The notes below the pieces were generated by a model, which searched no databases, was not told the origin of the DNA, and was given only the letters and a program-made list of their open reading frames with translations. Of a stretch of DNA of 64,000 nucleotides, positions 38,536 through 51,528 are shown piece after piece; position 1 is the first letter of the stretch, and every line of letters begins with the position of its first letter. Location of the stretch: NCBI GenBank assembly GCA_900239685.1, contig OENT01000113.1, forward strand, positions 144,250 to 208,249, read 5' to 3'. A program made the position numbers and the translations under genes. The DNA is from Rotaria macrura (taxonomy: Eukaryota; Rotifera; Eurotatoria; Philodinida; Philodinidae).

Positions 38536-39200
38536 AATTAATCAAAAGAATATTTTATCATTGCAGTTCGTGACTTTTCTAGTACTACTTCACATGAACA
38601 ATTGAATTCAATATGATAGTTTTCGTATTTTGACTCTGAGATGAATTTTTAACAGTTAATAGTCACACTCAATAAATAAATAAAATAGTTTAATGCTAAT
38701 AATGGATCCTATCCAGTGAAATATATTTTATTCATATTAGATATTTATACATCTAAAATGGACCATATTCATCTCGATCAATATCTATAAACTAATCTTT
38801 TGAATTTCTCTTTCCAGTAATTCCCATTTCTCGCATTATCAGTCAAGATAATTTTACTACACATCCTTTCTTTTTGTGACGTAGTATAAACTATGAAATG
38901 TATCTTTTGATTATTCAATTCACAACATGCATGATACTTTTTCTCATATAGTAAATTATTGAAAAATAAAAGTTACTCGTTCAAATACCATAATAATTTA
39001 TGATATTCAGAATGAGAACAATAAATTGTTGTTAATATATCAGAAGAAAAGTCTTTCTCAAAAAGTTCTACAAAGACAGACAGAATTTAAGAACTATCGA
39101 AACAATGGATTCTAGGTCGGTTCGTTCTGCCAAGATAATTGAATCATATTATTTTCCCCTATGTACATACAAAACAATAGACACACGTGCGGAAATCTAA

Positions 39201-39235
39201 CAAGTGATCTGTCTCTATTTCGAGACGATCACTTG
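39201..39235. repeat. compact stem-loop
   Basis: CAAGTGATCTGTCTC pairs with GAGACGATCACTTG across a 6-nt loop (TATTTC), with one bulged base. Single occurrence; role unknown. Confidence 0.7.
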
Positions 39236-41481
39236 CATTCTATCTTAACAATTATATCATGTCTATTGGCCTTGTGAAACAATTTGAATGAATCTGAAAG
39301 ATATGCATAAATATATATATATATATCTACATAGAAATGTACACCTGGGTAACGCATGTACATATATATATATATATGCATAGATATGTATGTATATAGG
39401 AACCTCAACAACAAGTTATAGTAACATACATAACAGCAACAACAAAAATAAGTAATAACCAGACATCAGATCTTTATATACATATACACATAGCATGTCC
39501 TATATAGCATTATGAATTTGATATGATAAGAATTTACTGATTATGATAAAAACTAAAGACATTAAGAAGCATTTGTTTTGTACATATATAGATTAAGATT
39601 AATGAAATAAGAAAAAGAGTATATTTTGAAATGAATCGATTACTGTCAAGTGTGCAAAGAAAAATAAACAAGAACATACCACAATAGAATATTGTCTATC
39701 GAAAATGATAATAAGATGTAAGATGCTTGTTGAAAAAGGAAATAAATAGATGACAATAGTGACGAGTTCTCGTGGTCACGGACTGATGAACCAACATGAG
39801 ATGAAAGGATAGTCATTATACCAACATATCGAGAATGATGATGATAGTGATGTGAATATAAAGAACATCTTCATTCTCGCTCTTATACTAGAGCGACACT
39901 GTCTCCACTGTTTTGCTAACACCACGGTGTTTTATTTCTCGCTGATGTGCAAGCACACACATACACGCACATACAGGATTGATGCTTACTTGCCTGCTTG
40001 TTCGCGCTTTTTCTTCTTCTTTTTTAGCCGTTCGTTTCTTTCTTTCTACACTATTTGCTATTGCTTGCTTTTTCCTTTCTTTCCCTTTCTATGTCTTTTT
40101 TCTCATGCGCTTCTGTATCTCCCCTCATGAGTACGCTCTATTCAACGAGAAACGCACATAAGCAACACACAATCCCTCGATACAAATAGAACCCTGGATT
40201 TCTTGAAGGATTTTCTATTTCTCACTCTTTATTTTCTCTTTTCTATTATTGCATCTGCGTGCAACTAGAAAACATAGAGTGAAGAAAAGCGTATATCATG
40301 TATTTCTCGATTTCGTTTGGGTGTGTAAACCTGCCATCGCGCGAGCTTTCTATTTCTATGTCTATCTCATCATCTTACAGTATGTATGACATCTGTATCT
40401 CATCGTAGTCAATCATTTATGAGTATGAGTTATAGAGCAAATTTTAAATAAGCACGACTTGTTGTTAATCCATTTTTAAATTAGAACAAAACATCTATAA
40501 TTGATGATCAAGAATGATGATATAAGAAGTACTATTCATTGATCATTCATCATCAATGACTATTCAAAAACAAACAAGTAGAAGGAGAAGAAGAATGCAA
40601 CGACCTTCGGTAATAAACAACAACAAACTTCATCATCATCATAATCATCTTCATTGGTGCCTGGAAATCGAGGCATCATCCTTTAGTCTTTTATTTTCTC
40701 TAGACTTGGTTTCGATGCTGCCAGACATAAAGACACAGAACAACACTATGTTATGTGTCACGCATGGAAGGACCTTGTGAAAAAAGAAAATGAGAGACAA
40801 AGACAGAGATCACAATTATCTGCTTGTTCTCTGTTTGCTTCCTCACTTTTTCTGTCACTTGTCGTAGTCAAGGTCATATCACTAGCCTATTAGCAAGAAA
40901 AAATAACAATGATAGTACCAGTAATAAAAAAAAACAACATAACATTCTACTAAGCGATTTAACTCAATAAATATAATCAAAAATTTTACGTACGATTGAT
41001 CAGTATAAATATGGACCCCAAATATAATATAGATTATGCTTGCATAAAAAAAACAACATATATCTGCAAATGAGCTAATAGCGTGACTTTTTGTACTGGT
41101 TTTTATAGATTTCTTTCTTTAATGATAGTGTCATTGATAAGGACATATTTTAGCATGCATTCTTATGTATGTGCAAGCTTGATTATTGATGTCGTTATCA
41201 AGCACAATAATAATAATAGTAACAAACTAATATTCATATGAGAAGTATGTACTGATTTAAGAAAAATATATAAGAATACAAAAAGGTTTCCAGTACCAAT
41301 AGTGTGAATATTGAGCAATGCGTTGTGTGTCATGCTTAGACAGAATTTCATCAAATTACCAACGCATGTGTTTCCTTTGATTTATTTTTATAGCAAAGGT
41401 AAGATTTTAAATAGCTAAGAACATTGTGGAACAATAGGAGTAAATCAAAACTACTTCACATCGGCCACCTTAATATTGTAA

Positions 41482-41634
41482 GAATTATCACATGATTGTT
41501 AGCAATGTATAATATATGCGGACTGTTTGCAGCTAATTTTGGATCATAGAAAGAGCAAAGGTCAACACATACTATTATAGTATAAAAATTATCGAGTGAA
41601 TCAGTCAGAAGTTATTGCTAACAATCATAATTCG
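41482..41634. repeat. inverted repeat pair (possible TIR remnant)
   Basis: GAATTATCACATGATTGTTA continuing to AGCAAT (41482-41506) is matched by the inverted arm ATTGCTAACAATCATAATTC (41615-41634). The left arm has a short CACAT-type insertion. About 110 bp lies between the arms. No clear target duplication. Confidence 0.6.
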
Positions 41635-42667
41635 TTTTGATACGTTGTTTTTATAATAGTAGTACAAGTTATATTAGCTTTTTTCTAAACTAAGTTTCCA
41701 ATGAATCAAATATTAGAATACTGTGAAAAAAGAAAACCGAACGCATATTGAAAGACAACCAAAATATTATGCTTTTGATGTATTTTACTTGCTAGTTGTT
41801 ACTCTGAAGTTTGTTTCTACAGCAGACTTTCTTAAACAACAAATAAGTCAAAAATAAGCACATTTATGTTCATTCATCGACCAATTTTATGTATTCATAA
41901 CGACAAAGAAATGTTTGAGTCAAAATTTTGATTTCTACTGATAATGTACGTAATCAAGTAATTTTATAATGAATTTCGAATTGAGAGTAGTAATTAAAAA
42001 GAATATTTCCGTTTGACAAAGGCGCGGTTAGATTGTTTTCAGAATTTATGTTTGATGCATTAGGAAAAAAACACATATCGATAGCCACCTTTTCGTTTTA
42101 TCATTCTCAAATAGAATACAAAATCGTGAGGATGAATGACGTCAGTATTTATAATGATGACATATCGGCTTTTGGTGAAATCAAATCAATTAATTGTACT
42201 TAAAAGACAAAAAAATTTTAAATCGAATTCCATTGAAATCTAAATATTTATTTTGTTTGACATAATTTGGATCAAAGATATTTTCGTTGAATAGAATTAC
42301 TCTTCCTTAATAAACTTTGAACTGCATATGGTTAGATTAATAACCTTTCAGAGTTTCTGATGCGAGTCAACAAACATCAAAGCATTCTTGGTAATACAAT
42401 GTCGGGGGAATCTATGTTTTCTTACATCGAGCTAGACCAAAAAGATTCTTCTTATTCCAACTATGTAGAGAACATATCAATCCATGTTGCTCTTATACAT
42501 CACAACTATACGGTTTATTTTAGGATGTAAGACAAAGTTTGAAACATCGTGTTTATTATTTCTTGTCCACGGTTACATTAGGAAATAATTAGAAAAATTC
42601 TTCAAAATATTTCTCTCTGTAGTCTTTATAACAAAAGAAAAAACAGAAAAAAAAGACTTTTGTTTGC

Positions 42668-42673
42668 TTTATT
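42668..42673 (-). terminator. poly(A) signal overlapping the VWA gene stop codon
   Basis: On the minus strand the last codons read AGT GAA TAA AGC, so the stop codon TAA is embedded in AATAAA. If used, the 3' UTR would be only about 10-30 nt. Confidence 0.55.
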
Positions 42674-45600
42674 CACTTAATATTATTCTAATATGTCTGA
42701 ATAAAATGACTAATTGTTTCCAGTCATTGTTTAGTAATTGTATTAAACGTTGCCGTGCCTTTTCGACGACGTCTTGCCAAATTGAACGTAAAGTACTGTA
42801 TTTTACTTCGAATAATACAATAACAATCGCTGTAACAATCATCTGAGTGCTAATATTTATTTCAGATGGTTGAAAAACGTCAAAAGGCTTTCGTGTTAGA
42901 ATTTTGATTGTTTTTCTATTCGCATTGAAATTCCAAAGTCCATCACTTTTTTGCGTATTTATTAAAAATTGAACAAAGTCCGTATCTTTTTCAGATCGAA
43001 CCATATCTTTGTCTGTATGTGTTTCTTTGTTTGAAGTACTAGGTTGATTAAGATTATACTGATTCGATAAATTGAATAAACGACGTTCTTCGGTCGAACT
43101 CGATTGCACGGAAACAGTAGACATTTCACAATTAGATTGAACGTGCTCAAGAGGATCTATTTCCCGATGGTAACTTACGTGTTTGTTCGACGGTAGTGCA
43201 CTCGATTCAGTGGTGGATTTCTCTTTTGAACTTTGTATTGCTAGTGATCTTTGATGAAAATCTTGGTTTATCGGTATTGCAAAAGCATGTTCACGAATTG
43301 GATGAAAATCATGCAATATTTTTTCCGATTGTGAATTTATTGAGTGAAAATCTTGATAACTATCTGATATTTCTATTGGTATTTCACGTAGAACCATATC
43401 ATTGTTGTTTTTATGTAGATGTTTTTCGATGCCAATAAATATTGTATACGGACTAAGAATGTTGTATTGTAAGGATAAATCTATAATACATCGTTTAATA
43501 TCTTCTCTTGTTCGAAGCAATTCATCATCGTTTGTTGAATGAGAATCATCAATATTTTTAAATCGAACGTTTTTAAAATCTTTATCTGGTATCTTACGAT
43601 GTTCTAGTTCAAGTATGAGAGCTTTCGCAGCTAGACGTGCTATCATTTTAGTATTATTTGTTATGCGATCCGTGTCAACTATGCCTAAACGATAATAACT
43701 GTGATCAGTTCGAATTTCTATGGATGATTTATGATTCAATTCTATTGTTTGATTATTTATTAGACCATAGATTATTAAACGATCGTTGATATATGCTGGC
43801 GGTAATTTATATGGAATGGTTTGTATGTCAACTCCAAGATTCCATTGAACACTAATGTTTGTAATAGGACGGCGAAGTGCTTTATTTAATTGTTCTCGAA
43901 CGTAGACATCGATGTTTGTATTTGGTGGAATGAAAGTATATCGACCATTTGTCGTACGCGCAAGACCCTTGACAAGAGATCGACTTGGTGATGCACCCAA
44001 ACCAAATGAAAATATTCGAGTTGATGAAGCCATCGAACGACATAATTCTAATGCTTCAGATACATTCGAAACTTCACCATCTGTCAGAAAAAACACTTGA
44101 CGAGCACGATCACCTTGAGGTGGATGACGTTTAAGCCATTGTAAAGGTGCAAGCTATAAAATTTTAGATTTCGAATAATTCTGATCTGTTAACGTGGAAT
44201 AAGATTTCAAAATTTTCTCGTTCATTCTTCTTATTAGAATAGAAATTCATATGATTTATTCATCTTCAAAAATGTCCAATATTATCTTACAGATGCGTTG
44301 CTTAAAAAATTATATTGGACTATCGAGTGGTTTACTCAGTTATTGATTATTATTCATATCATAAAAAGAAAAGTTATTCGTATTTTTTATCTATCACATA
44401 GCTACAATTAATTTAATAACTAAATTTAGTATAAAAATCTTTTAATGAAATCACTACACACTCAAGATGCGAAACATAATCTAGCTACTATAATAGAGTT
44501 GTATCCGAAAAACGTTTATCCGTTACCAGACAGACCAAATACAATGTCAATCTATGCAAAAACGATACGGTGCATGATCATTCATTATACTAGCACATTT
44601 TTCGTTAGAAAACTATTTTCATGAGCTTTTGGTTTGATTTGCCCCCTCTTTTTTGTATGAGCTAACATAGAAAATTCTTTTGACTGTTTACATGTTTATA
44701 CTTTTTTGACGCTGCGTCCATGATGTCTCGAAACATGCTTCAGTGTAGTCAGTCACTATTTTGTTATTGTAAGACTCATGCCTGGATGAAAGACATGTTA
44801 AACTACTGATTACAAATTAAGCTTAGCTAAAACTAAATTAAAGAGTACTCTTATAGTTAGAACGTTAAATGCTGATACATTTAACGTTTTAATTCATGTT
44901 CTCATATTAATATTTAGTTATTAAAACAAGGACTCGTATGTTTAAGTACCTGATGAGTTACTTCAAACAAGCAAACAAACAAAAAATTCAGTACATGAAG
45001 TGAGGACTAACGATGAATTTTAGGACTACGAAACGAGCTATGCTAGATTTCAGTTTATGAAGAATGTCACGAAGCTATCATTATGTAGAAGTAAAAAATT
45101 CAACATTACTTTTATTATATAGCTGAAAGATATCTTTAGATAGCTAGTTAAATAGCAATGCTCCTAGTCAGAAACTGATTACCAATATGATGAAGAGAAC
45201 AGCGTAATCCGGTTTAAATACTTCAAAAATGCAATGCGATATTAGTTCAAACATGATACTGATATATTATTGATATATGACCTTTACTCATATAATGAGA
45301 ACGTCTTTTCATGTCTCTAGTGAAGAAATGACTTTTCCAAAAGTACTCATAAATAAAGACCTATTAATATAGAATTGTGCTAATTCCTACATTTTCATGA
45401 ACATTATCATTATCTAACCAGAAAAAATTTTGAACTCCCGAATCATGTATCGATGTAACACGTAATACATACTGTAAATCCCGAAAAACTATGAATAACT
45501 AGGGAAGACTTCTTGTCGACTTACTCATTTCTCTAAAATTCATTTACTTGTTCGATGGTTTTAAATGGATTTTAGTAATAGCAGTAAAAGACTTAGCTGT

Positions 45601-47230
45601 GACTTGTCAGTTTGGAAAGTAACATGCTATCGTTGTTTCTTATTAATATTTAAGAAACTTTCACAGTTGCTATAAACCGACTAAACGGCTAGCCCTATTG
45701 TAGGTTATGAGTTATTCAAAGTGTAGAAACTTTAAACGTGAATTAGTTTAATCCTTGCCACAAAGTTGTCGCTCTATAGTAATGCTGTATTTTTCCCTTC
45801 TGAAATTGGTGAAATTTTCAAAAATTTTGATGGAACATAATGGAAGGTTCATAGTCTTTGATTATAAGGGAGGTTTTAATTATAACATCTTTCTATGAAA
45901 TACTTTCATATGAATTTTTTTTTGAATCACTGTATTCTATTATTACAGTATTACTTTGAATGTACGGTTTTTCTCATTAACACTGCGGTTTATTTGCTAA
46001 TGTAAGAACCTTCCGCTCCGAAACCTTCTGAAAAATAAAAAAAACATGCAGTCAAACAGCTTTGATCACTTCAATTACTATACTATCAATTTAAAATCCA
46101 CAGAGCCTCTTTCAATCATTTAAATTTTACACTTCCGATTGAAACAAAGAACTTACTATTTCAGTACCACCCAAGTGTGCTCGTATTTGACTGATGAATT
46201 TCTCCGCTATTCTTGTATTAACACAACTATAAAAAGCAGTTGATTCATTAAATAAACAATTATTTGTATTACCAAATGTAATTATGTTAAAATAACAATA
46301 AGCGGGAAGATTTTTCATAAAGTATAACAAAGCTTCACGAGCTAAGCCAATCTTATTGTGATTTTTCATTGAACTACTGCAATCAAGAATAAATATGAAT
46401 TCATTGGTTTGTTTATTATTTAATGTTAAGTAGCAATCTTCTTCAAATGGTGTTACCGCAGCCATAACAGCATCAGATTCAACAACAACAAATGTACTTG
46501 CACGTTTATCTGATAATTCTATATTTAGAAGTATGTCACGATCTAAATATGTGTTGTTTTGTACAAATGTAACTAGATAAGCATCGGGTATGGAAAGATC
46601 AATGTCAACATAATGAGATGGAGAATTCAATCGTGCAATGTACTGTTCTTGATTGGGTCCATACATTTTCTCAATACGACAACGAAATTCGATTGCATAT
46701 GGTATTGATTGAACATAGTGTTTAGATTTTGTATTAGATGTTGAGATACTATGTCTGTTTCTAGGACTGTATCGAGGTGCAACGGTAGTTGGAATAACGA
46801 AACGAATTATTGAATCTTGAATAAGATCTAATTCTGTTACATAGGATATACATATTACACATTCTTTTGCTGGAGGTAAATCACCAACATTAATAATAAA
46901 GGTATCTTGAGATGTTTCATTTTGTTCTAATACATAAGTACTATACTGTTGTTGTGAAATATGAGCACATTCATGCTTTTGTTCGTCTTGTTTTTCTTTC
47001 AATTGTGCTACTATTTCTCGATTATCAATACGAGCTTTAAAACTATAAATAGCTGCTTGTTCTTCAATTGGGAAACAATAAACAGCTTCAATCGATGCAT
47101 ATTCATCATTTCGAAATATTTGTGTTATTGTTACATCAGCAACAAATGAACGAATTGTTGATTGAATATTGACTTGTTTCAATGGAACATATTGATGTGT
47201 CGATTTCGTCTTCCTTGCAATTCTTAACAT
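42669..47230 (-). CDS. VIT + von Willebrand A domain protein (VWA5A-like), 852 aa
   Basis: Two exons, 47230-46157 and 44153-42669 (1,074 + 1,485 nt, phase 0). Residues about 12-140 form a VIT (vault/inter-alpha-trypsin) domain (VADVTITQIFRN, VYCFPIEEQAAIYSF). Residues about 276-440 form a VWA domain with an intact metal-ion site: DCSSS at 283-287, Thr356 in LGGTEI and Asp383 in LTDGE. The downstream region has the family pattern (LSLQYNILSPYTIFIGIEK) and a C-terminal block with QKSDGLWNFN, as in VWA5A, VWA5B and PARP4 relatives. There is no signal peptide or clear TM, so it is probably cytosolic. The biochemical role of VWA5A-type proteins is poorly defined. The VWA domain is split by a 2.0-kb intron exactly after LGGTEI. 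The start is the first ATG of the frame, giving MLRIARKTK. Confidence 0.92.
44154..46156 (-). other. 2.0-kb intron splitting the VWA domain
   Basis: The only intron in the gene. GTAAGT donor after LGGTEI and TATAG acceptor before LAPLQWL. It contains a perfect 11-bp hairpin (AACGTTAAATG / CATTTAACGTT, 44861-44888). Nothing else recognised. Confidence 0.8.
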
Positions 47231-48420
47231 AGTTTCTGTTATTGATGTAAGATAAATTTCTTGTCTTAGAAGTCAAATGACCTTGTATACATTTACTTTT
47301 GTTGATGTTCCTTATCAGATGAGTCAGAGAATCGTTAGAATTTAATCATCGTATTTATATTGTTGCTTTAGAAACTATTGGTTGAAAATGATTATCTCGA
47401 CAAACTGGATGAATCAAATCATCCTAGAGTCAAGCATATCTTAAAACTATGTTTGCACAGTCGTAACTTGTATAAAGTTAAATTTGTCCTTGAAGACAAA
47501 TGCCATCGAAATTGACTACAAGAATAACAATGAAAAATTCTATTGTGTTGTTTTCATCATCTATTCATACGAGAAAAAACGTAAGCACTGTGTAATAAAC
47601 AGATGTCCTAGTATTTTAACAAGAATGAAAATGAAAAATACACTATTAATAAAAGTTGAATGTATCTAAACCATTAGCAAACGATGTAAATTTTAATCTA
47701 TTTCCTTTAAAATTCTTGCTGAAATTTTCTGATAGATTGTCACAATAATATTTTTCGACTGATGATGATGCGATTTCTAAACGGTATAAGACTGAGATCT
47801 TCGTAAAACTATCTTTCATCCATGTTCATAATTATAGGATGAAAGGTTCACACATTTCAAATATTTATCTATACAGATGCACAGCTTTCTAATACATCGA
47901 GCCAAAGATCACTAAATAGTCGACTCGATGAAATCATGTGAAAGCGAAGATTGATTACACAGAGGGAAAAAAGCAAGATTTAAATGTTGAACTAATTTCC
48001 ATTTCATTTCAAAAATAGGATGAATAGTTTTTGAATTTCAATACTCAGGCGTTTAATTTTTTAACTAATCATGATTGATTAGTATTTTACTATACGTTTT
48101 CGACAAATTTTTGGCTTCCATTGACTTTTATATTTGATTCTTTTGAGGAAAAAGTCATCATATAAACATAACAAGATTTCTGTGTTTTCTAAAAACCGTG
48201 TCGAATGGATCTGAAAAAACTTCCTCAGAAAAAATATCGTATTCTCATTTAGATGAAGTTTGTTGCTTCTTCTAAACAGTGAAAGTCTCACATTTCTATC
48301 CAGTTTCAATCGAAAATCATCCCAAAACACATTTATCCTTCTGTAAAATTTCAACCATATAAGAAGATATGCATAAACTGCGATCAAATTCAAATCCAAT
48401 TCTTGGTTTAGGTTTCACAA
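47231..48420. other. upstream flank of VWA gene, no feature
   Basis: 1.2 kb 5' of the VWA gene on the minus strand; its promoter should lie here. The open frames at 47484-47669 and 48079-48399 lack domains and are not called. Confidence 0.4.
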
Positions 48421-48812
48421 GTTTTGACTTGACTTGAATGTGGTATACTTCCAAAAGAGATTATAGGGTTTTGTTATGAAACCCGTCAAATTCCATCAAA
48501 TATTTGATTCACGCTTACTCACTATTTTTCGCTCGATTCAATAGTGATATTAGATTTTGTCTAAAAGTTAAAAAAAACTATCAAATTTGACATGCTTTGA
48601 TGAAAATTTTTATTTTATTGCACATTTTTTATCAAATCATGTCAAATTTGATAGTTTTTTTTTGATTTTAGATGAAATCTAATATCACTATTGAATCACA
48701 CAGAAAATAGTGAGTAAAGGAGTATCAAATATTTGATGGGATTTGACGGGTTTCATAAGGAAAACCTACAATCTCTTTTGGAGGTATACCAAATTCAAGT
48801 CAAATCAAATCG
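48421..48812. mobile_element. near-perfect 0.4-kb palindrome, MITE-like
   Basis: Two inverted arms of about 182 bp (48421-48602 and 48631-48812) surround a 28-bp loop. Examples: left GGTATACTTCCAAAAGAGAT against right ATCTCTTTTGGAGGTATACC, and TATGAAACCCGTCAAATTCC against its near-complement at about 48740-48760. The arms differ only by scattered substitutions and small indels. Arms are rich in CAAATTTGAC-like motifs. No coding capacity. Outer ends look like GTTTTGACTTGACTTGAAT; I cannot fix a target duplication. The superfamily is unassigned. Confidence 0.85.
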
Positions 48813-50153
48813 AAGTTTGAGACTTCAGTAGAATTCGATTCGGTGCACCTCGAGATATTAGTACACATCTGATTTGATTATGCTCAAGACATGTGGTAAT
48901 TGATCATGCGCATCGAATAGAAATTTTATTATTTACAATAAACACCGGGTAAATAAATCAACATGAGACATAGACATCACCGATGGAATAACATGTATTT
49001 TCATAAATAGTAGAATTTATATATTGTTCTAGAAACAAATGCCAGCAAAAGAAAAATTAAACTAAAACCTAATCTTCCATGTTCCTCAAAAGTAAAGCCT
49101 TATTGATAAATGATTCACTGTTTAAGAAAAGCAATTGTTTGACGAGTTACTACTGTATGAGAAACTGATATATAACACAATACTTCTCATAGTCTCATCT
49201 ATAACAATCTATGTTATATTCAACGTTTTCTAGAAAATCTCTGTCTGTTCAACTCCAATAAATTTTTACAAAAATAAAAACATTGACATAGGCTCGAAAA
49301 AATAATTGATGTGACTTGTGTTCACAATATGACACGTTTATTTCTCTAATTAGCTTCTTATCGTGAAGTAATCGTATAGAAGTCAGAGGCGATGTAAATA
49401 CTAATGTTCATAAGAATATTTCACTGGAACGGTCCTTTTTGATACATTATGTACTGATCTCAAAGAGATAAACTCTTTCTTTCTCACTCCCGTCATAAAT
49501 AGTGCATCACCTGACTATCATATACTACTTCGTATTTGCAGCCGTATAAGAAAATCGTACATTAATTCTATGAAAATTTGCATAGATATTCATCTTAGAG
49601 TATTCGATAATAGTATAACGTCACTGGATTGAAACAGAAATTATTGACGATTATCAGAAAGTTTCGAAGACGAACTCAAGAAACAAAAAAATTTCGTTCA
49701 TGGAAGTTCTTCATAATTTAAGGAAGTATCTATGTAATTCTTATTAAATACCACAGTGGTCTCATAGTATGTTATACGTCCACATTTTTGTTTTATGTTA
49801 TACTTCATGTCTACCCTTACTATGAATTCTTCACATAGCAATCGCTTTAACATTTATCGTATACTTTTTCTTCAACATTCATTGACTTCTTTCGTCCTAG
49901 GAATAGAACATCAAAGATATGAATGGCTGCCATTAATTTTTGATATCTTGTTAAACATGTTAATAGAGATATTGCATTTTAAGAAGCTAAAATGTTTTTA
50001 TCATGAATTGACTTATTATTGATTAATCGTAGAACAATTTTTTTACGAAACATTAATAAAATACGAAAAAAATTTCCAAAGATAAAAATCATTCCATATA
50101 TTTTTTTTTAGTTATTTTTTTCTTCTATACAGAGACAGAAAACTTTTGATACT
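48813..50153. other. intergenic, no feature recognised
   Basis: 1.3 kb between the palindrome and the 3' end of the protease gene. AT-rich, and short frames have no domain. Confidence 0.45.
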
Positions 50154-51528
50154 CTATCGATTGCTCAACATTTTCGTCTTGATCCATGGTAAATAAGGCA
50201 CCGTACGAGTATAAACACCTGGAAAACCACGTTTTGAACAACCATAACCATATGATGTAATACCACCGACTGACCATATGCCATTTTCTTGATACATCAA
50301 CGGTCCACCACTGTCGCCAGCACTAAAAGTAGAATAAATGTATATTCTTTTTAATTGAAATCATTTGAGGAAAGTTTCACCAGGTATCTTTAGACCAATC
50401 TAAAGCTGCAGCACATAATTGTTTTGTACCATCATAATGAACATCCATGTAAACTCGACAATTGATAGCTGGCAACACATTGATATTAGCTTGTCGAAGT
50501 ACATTGGAATGAACACGTGCAGTTTCAGCCACTGTACCCCAACCAGCAACTGTTACTCGTTTACCTGGTGCAACATTAACTGATGGTAAACAGACTGGCG
50601 TTGTCTGTTCAGTAACCGGTACTGGACGATCAAGTCGAATAATAGCTATATCATTTTCAAATGTGCTTGAAATGAACTTCTCATGAACGTATACTCGTCG
50701 TGCACGATATACTTCATTCGATTGTGTTAAACGAATGTCATGAATACCGATGCGTAGAATAAAAAGCGATTCTAGTGAAGGATTTGTCGATGTAAATGGA
50801 ACGAAACGATCATCAATTTTCTGTTCAACACAATGAGCTGCTGTCAGCACATGTGATGGTTCTATTAATGAACCGCCACATACGTGCGTACGATTTTGCC
50901 ACATACCTGTTGGACCACGATATTGAATGCCGATAGACACGAGCCAAGGCCAACTATTGGGACGTGCTTCAATTCCATTGATAATTTTTGGAGACATAGC
51001 ATTTAATATAGTCATCAAAATAGATGAGCCAAGCGAAGATTGTCCAGATGAAGCACGTGGTGCTCGGCCACATTGTAATGGAGCCACTTTCGATTGATTA
51101 TCGGCTAAAGAATTTGTATTACTAGTTACGAACAAATCTCGTACTTCATCTCGTGTCGCTGATGTATTTGTAAGTATTGGACAACAATACCGTACACTAT
51201 AATCATCACATAACTTTTTTTGAAACCGCGAATCATAGCTATTGACACAAAACAGATCGTATGAACGTATTATAATCATATCAAGTGTTTGATTCATATG
51301 AACACCAGCTTGATTAACTGCTGACACGACACGCGGTTCTGGACACACAATAGTCGGATGTAGGCTACGTATGGCAGCATGCAATTCATATTCACCTTTA
51401 GTTGTAGGTGTATGATAATTAAACCATGGCGTCCATGACCATCTACCATCTATGTCACATTCTCTATCTTGTCCATTGATTACTGTTACAAAGAATAGAC
51501 AATATACGAATAATATTATTATCGTCAT
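50154..51528 (-). CDS. secreted trypsin-like serine protease with WxxW domain, 438 aa
   Basis: Two exons, 51528-50381 and 50322-50154 (1,317 nt). Signal peptide [20 protein letters not shown]. Residues about 24-117 match the mucin WxxW domain pattern: [18 protein letters not shown], spaced cysteines, and the closing [11 protein letters not shown] Ser/Asn-rich linker follows, then an S1A protease starting at Lys181[17 protein letters not shown], the likely zymogen cleavage site. Triad: His232 (TAAHC), Asp293 (ENDIAII), Ser387 (GDSGGP). Asp381, six residues before the serine, sits in the S1 pocket, so Arg/Lys specificity is expected. The catalytic serine is on the short second exon; reading through the donor would end the protein at KDTW without it. 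Likely extracellular or digestive/mucus-associated; the substrate is unknown. Confidence 0.94.

Larger units (their letters stand above)
38536..42667. other. intergenic region, 4.1 kb
   Basis: Between the 3' ends of the LRMDA-like and VWA genes. It holds TA microsatellites (39310-39380), a small stem-loop (39201-39235), a T-rich tract (about 40000-40100) and an inverted repeat pair (41482-41634). No protein-coding feature with a recognisable domain. Confidence 0.5.

Noticed and set aside
43196-43438. Open frames on the opposite strand or other frames within the VWA gene
   Set aside because: Shadows of a well-supported coding exon.
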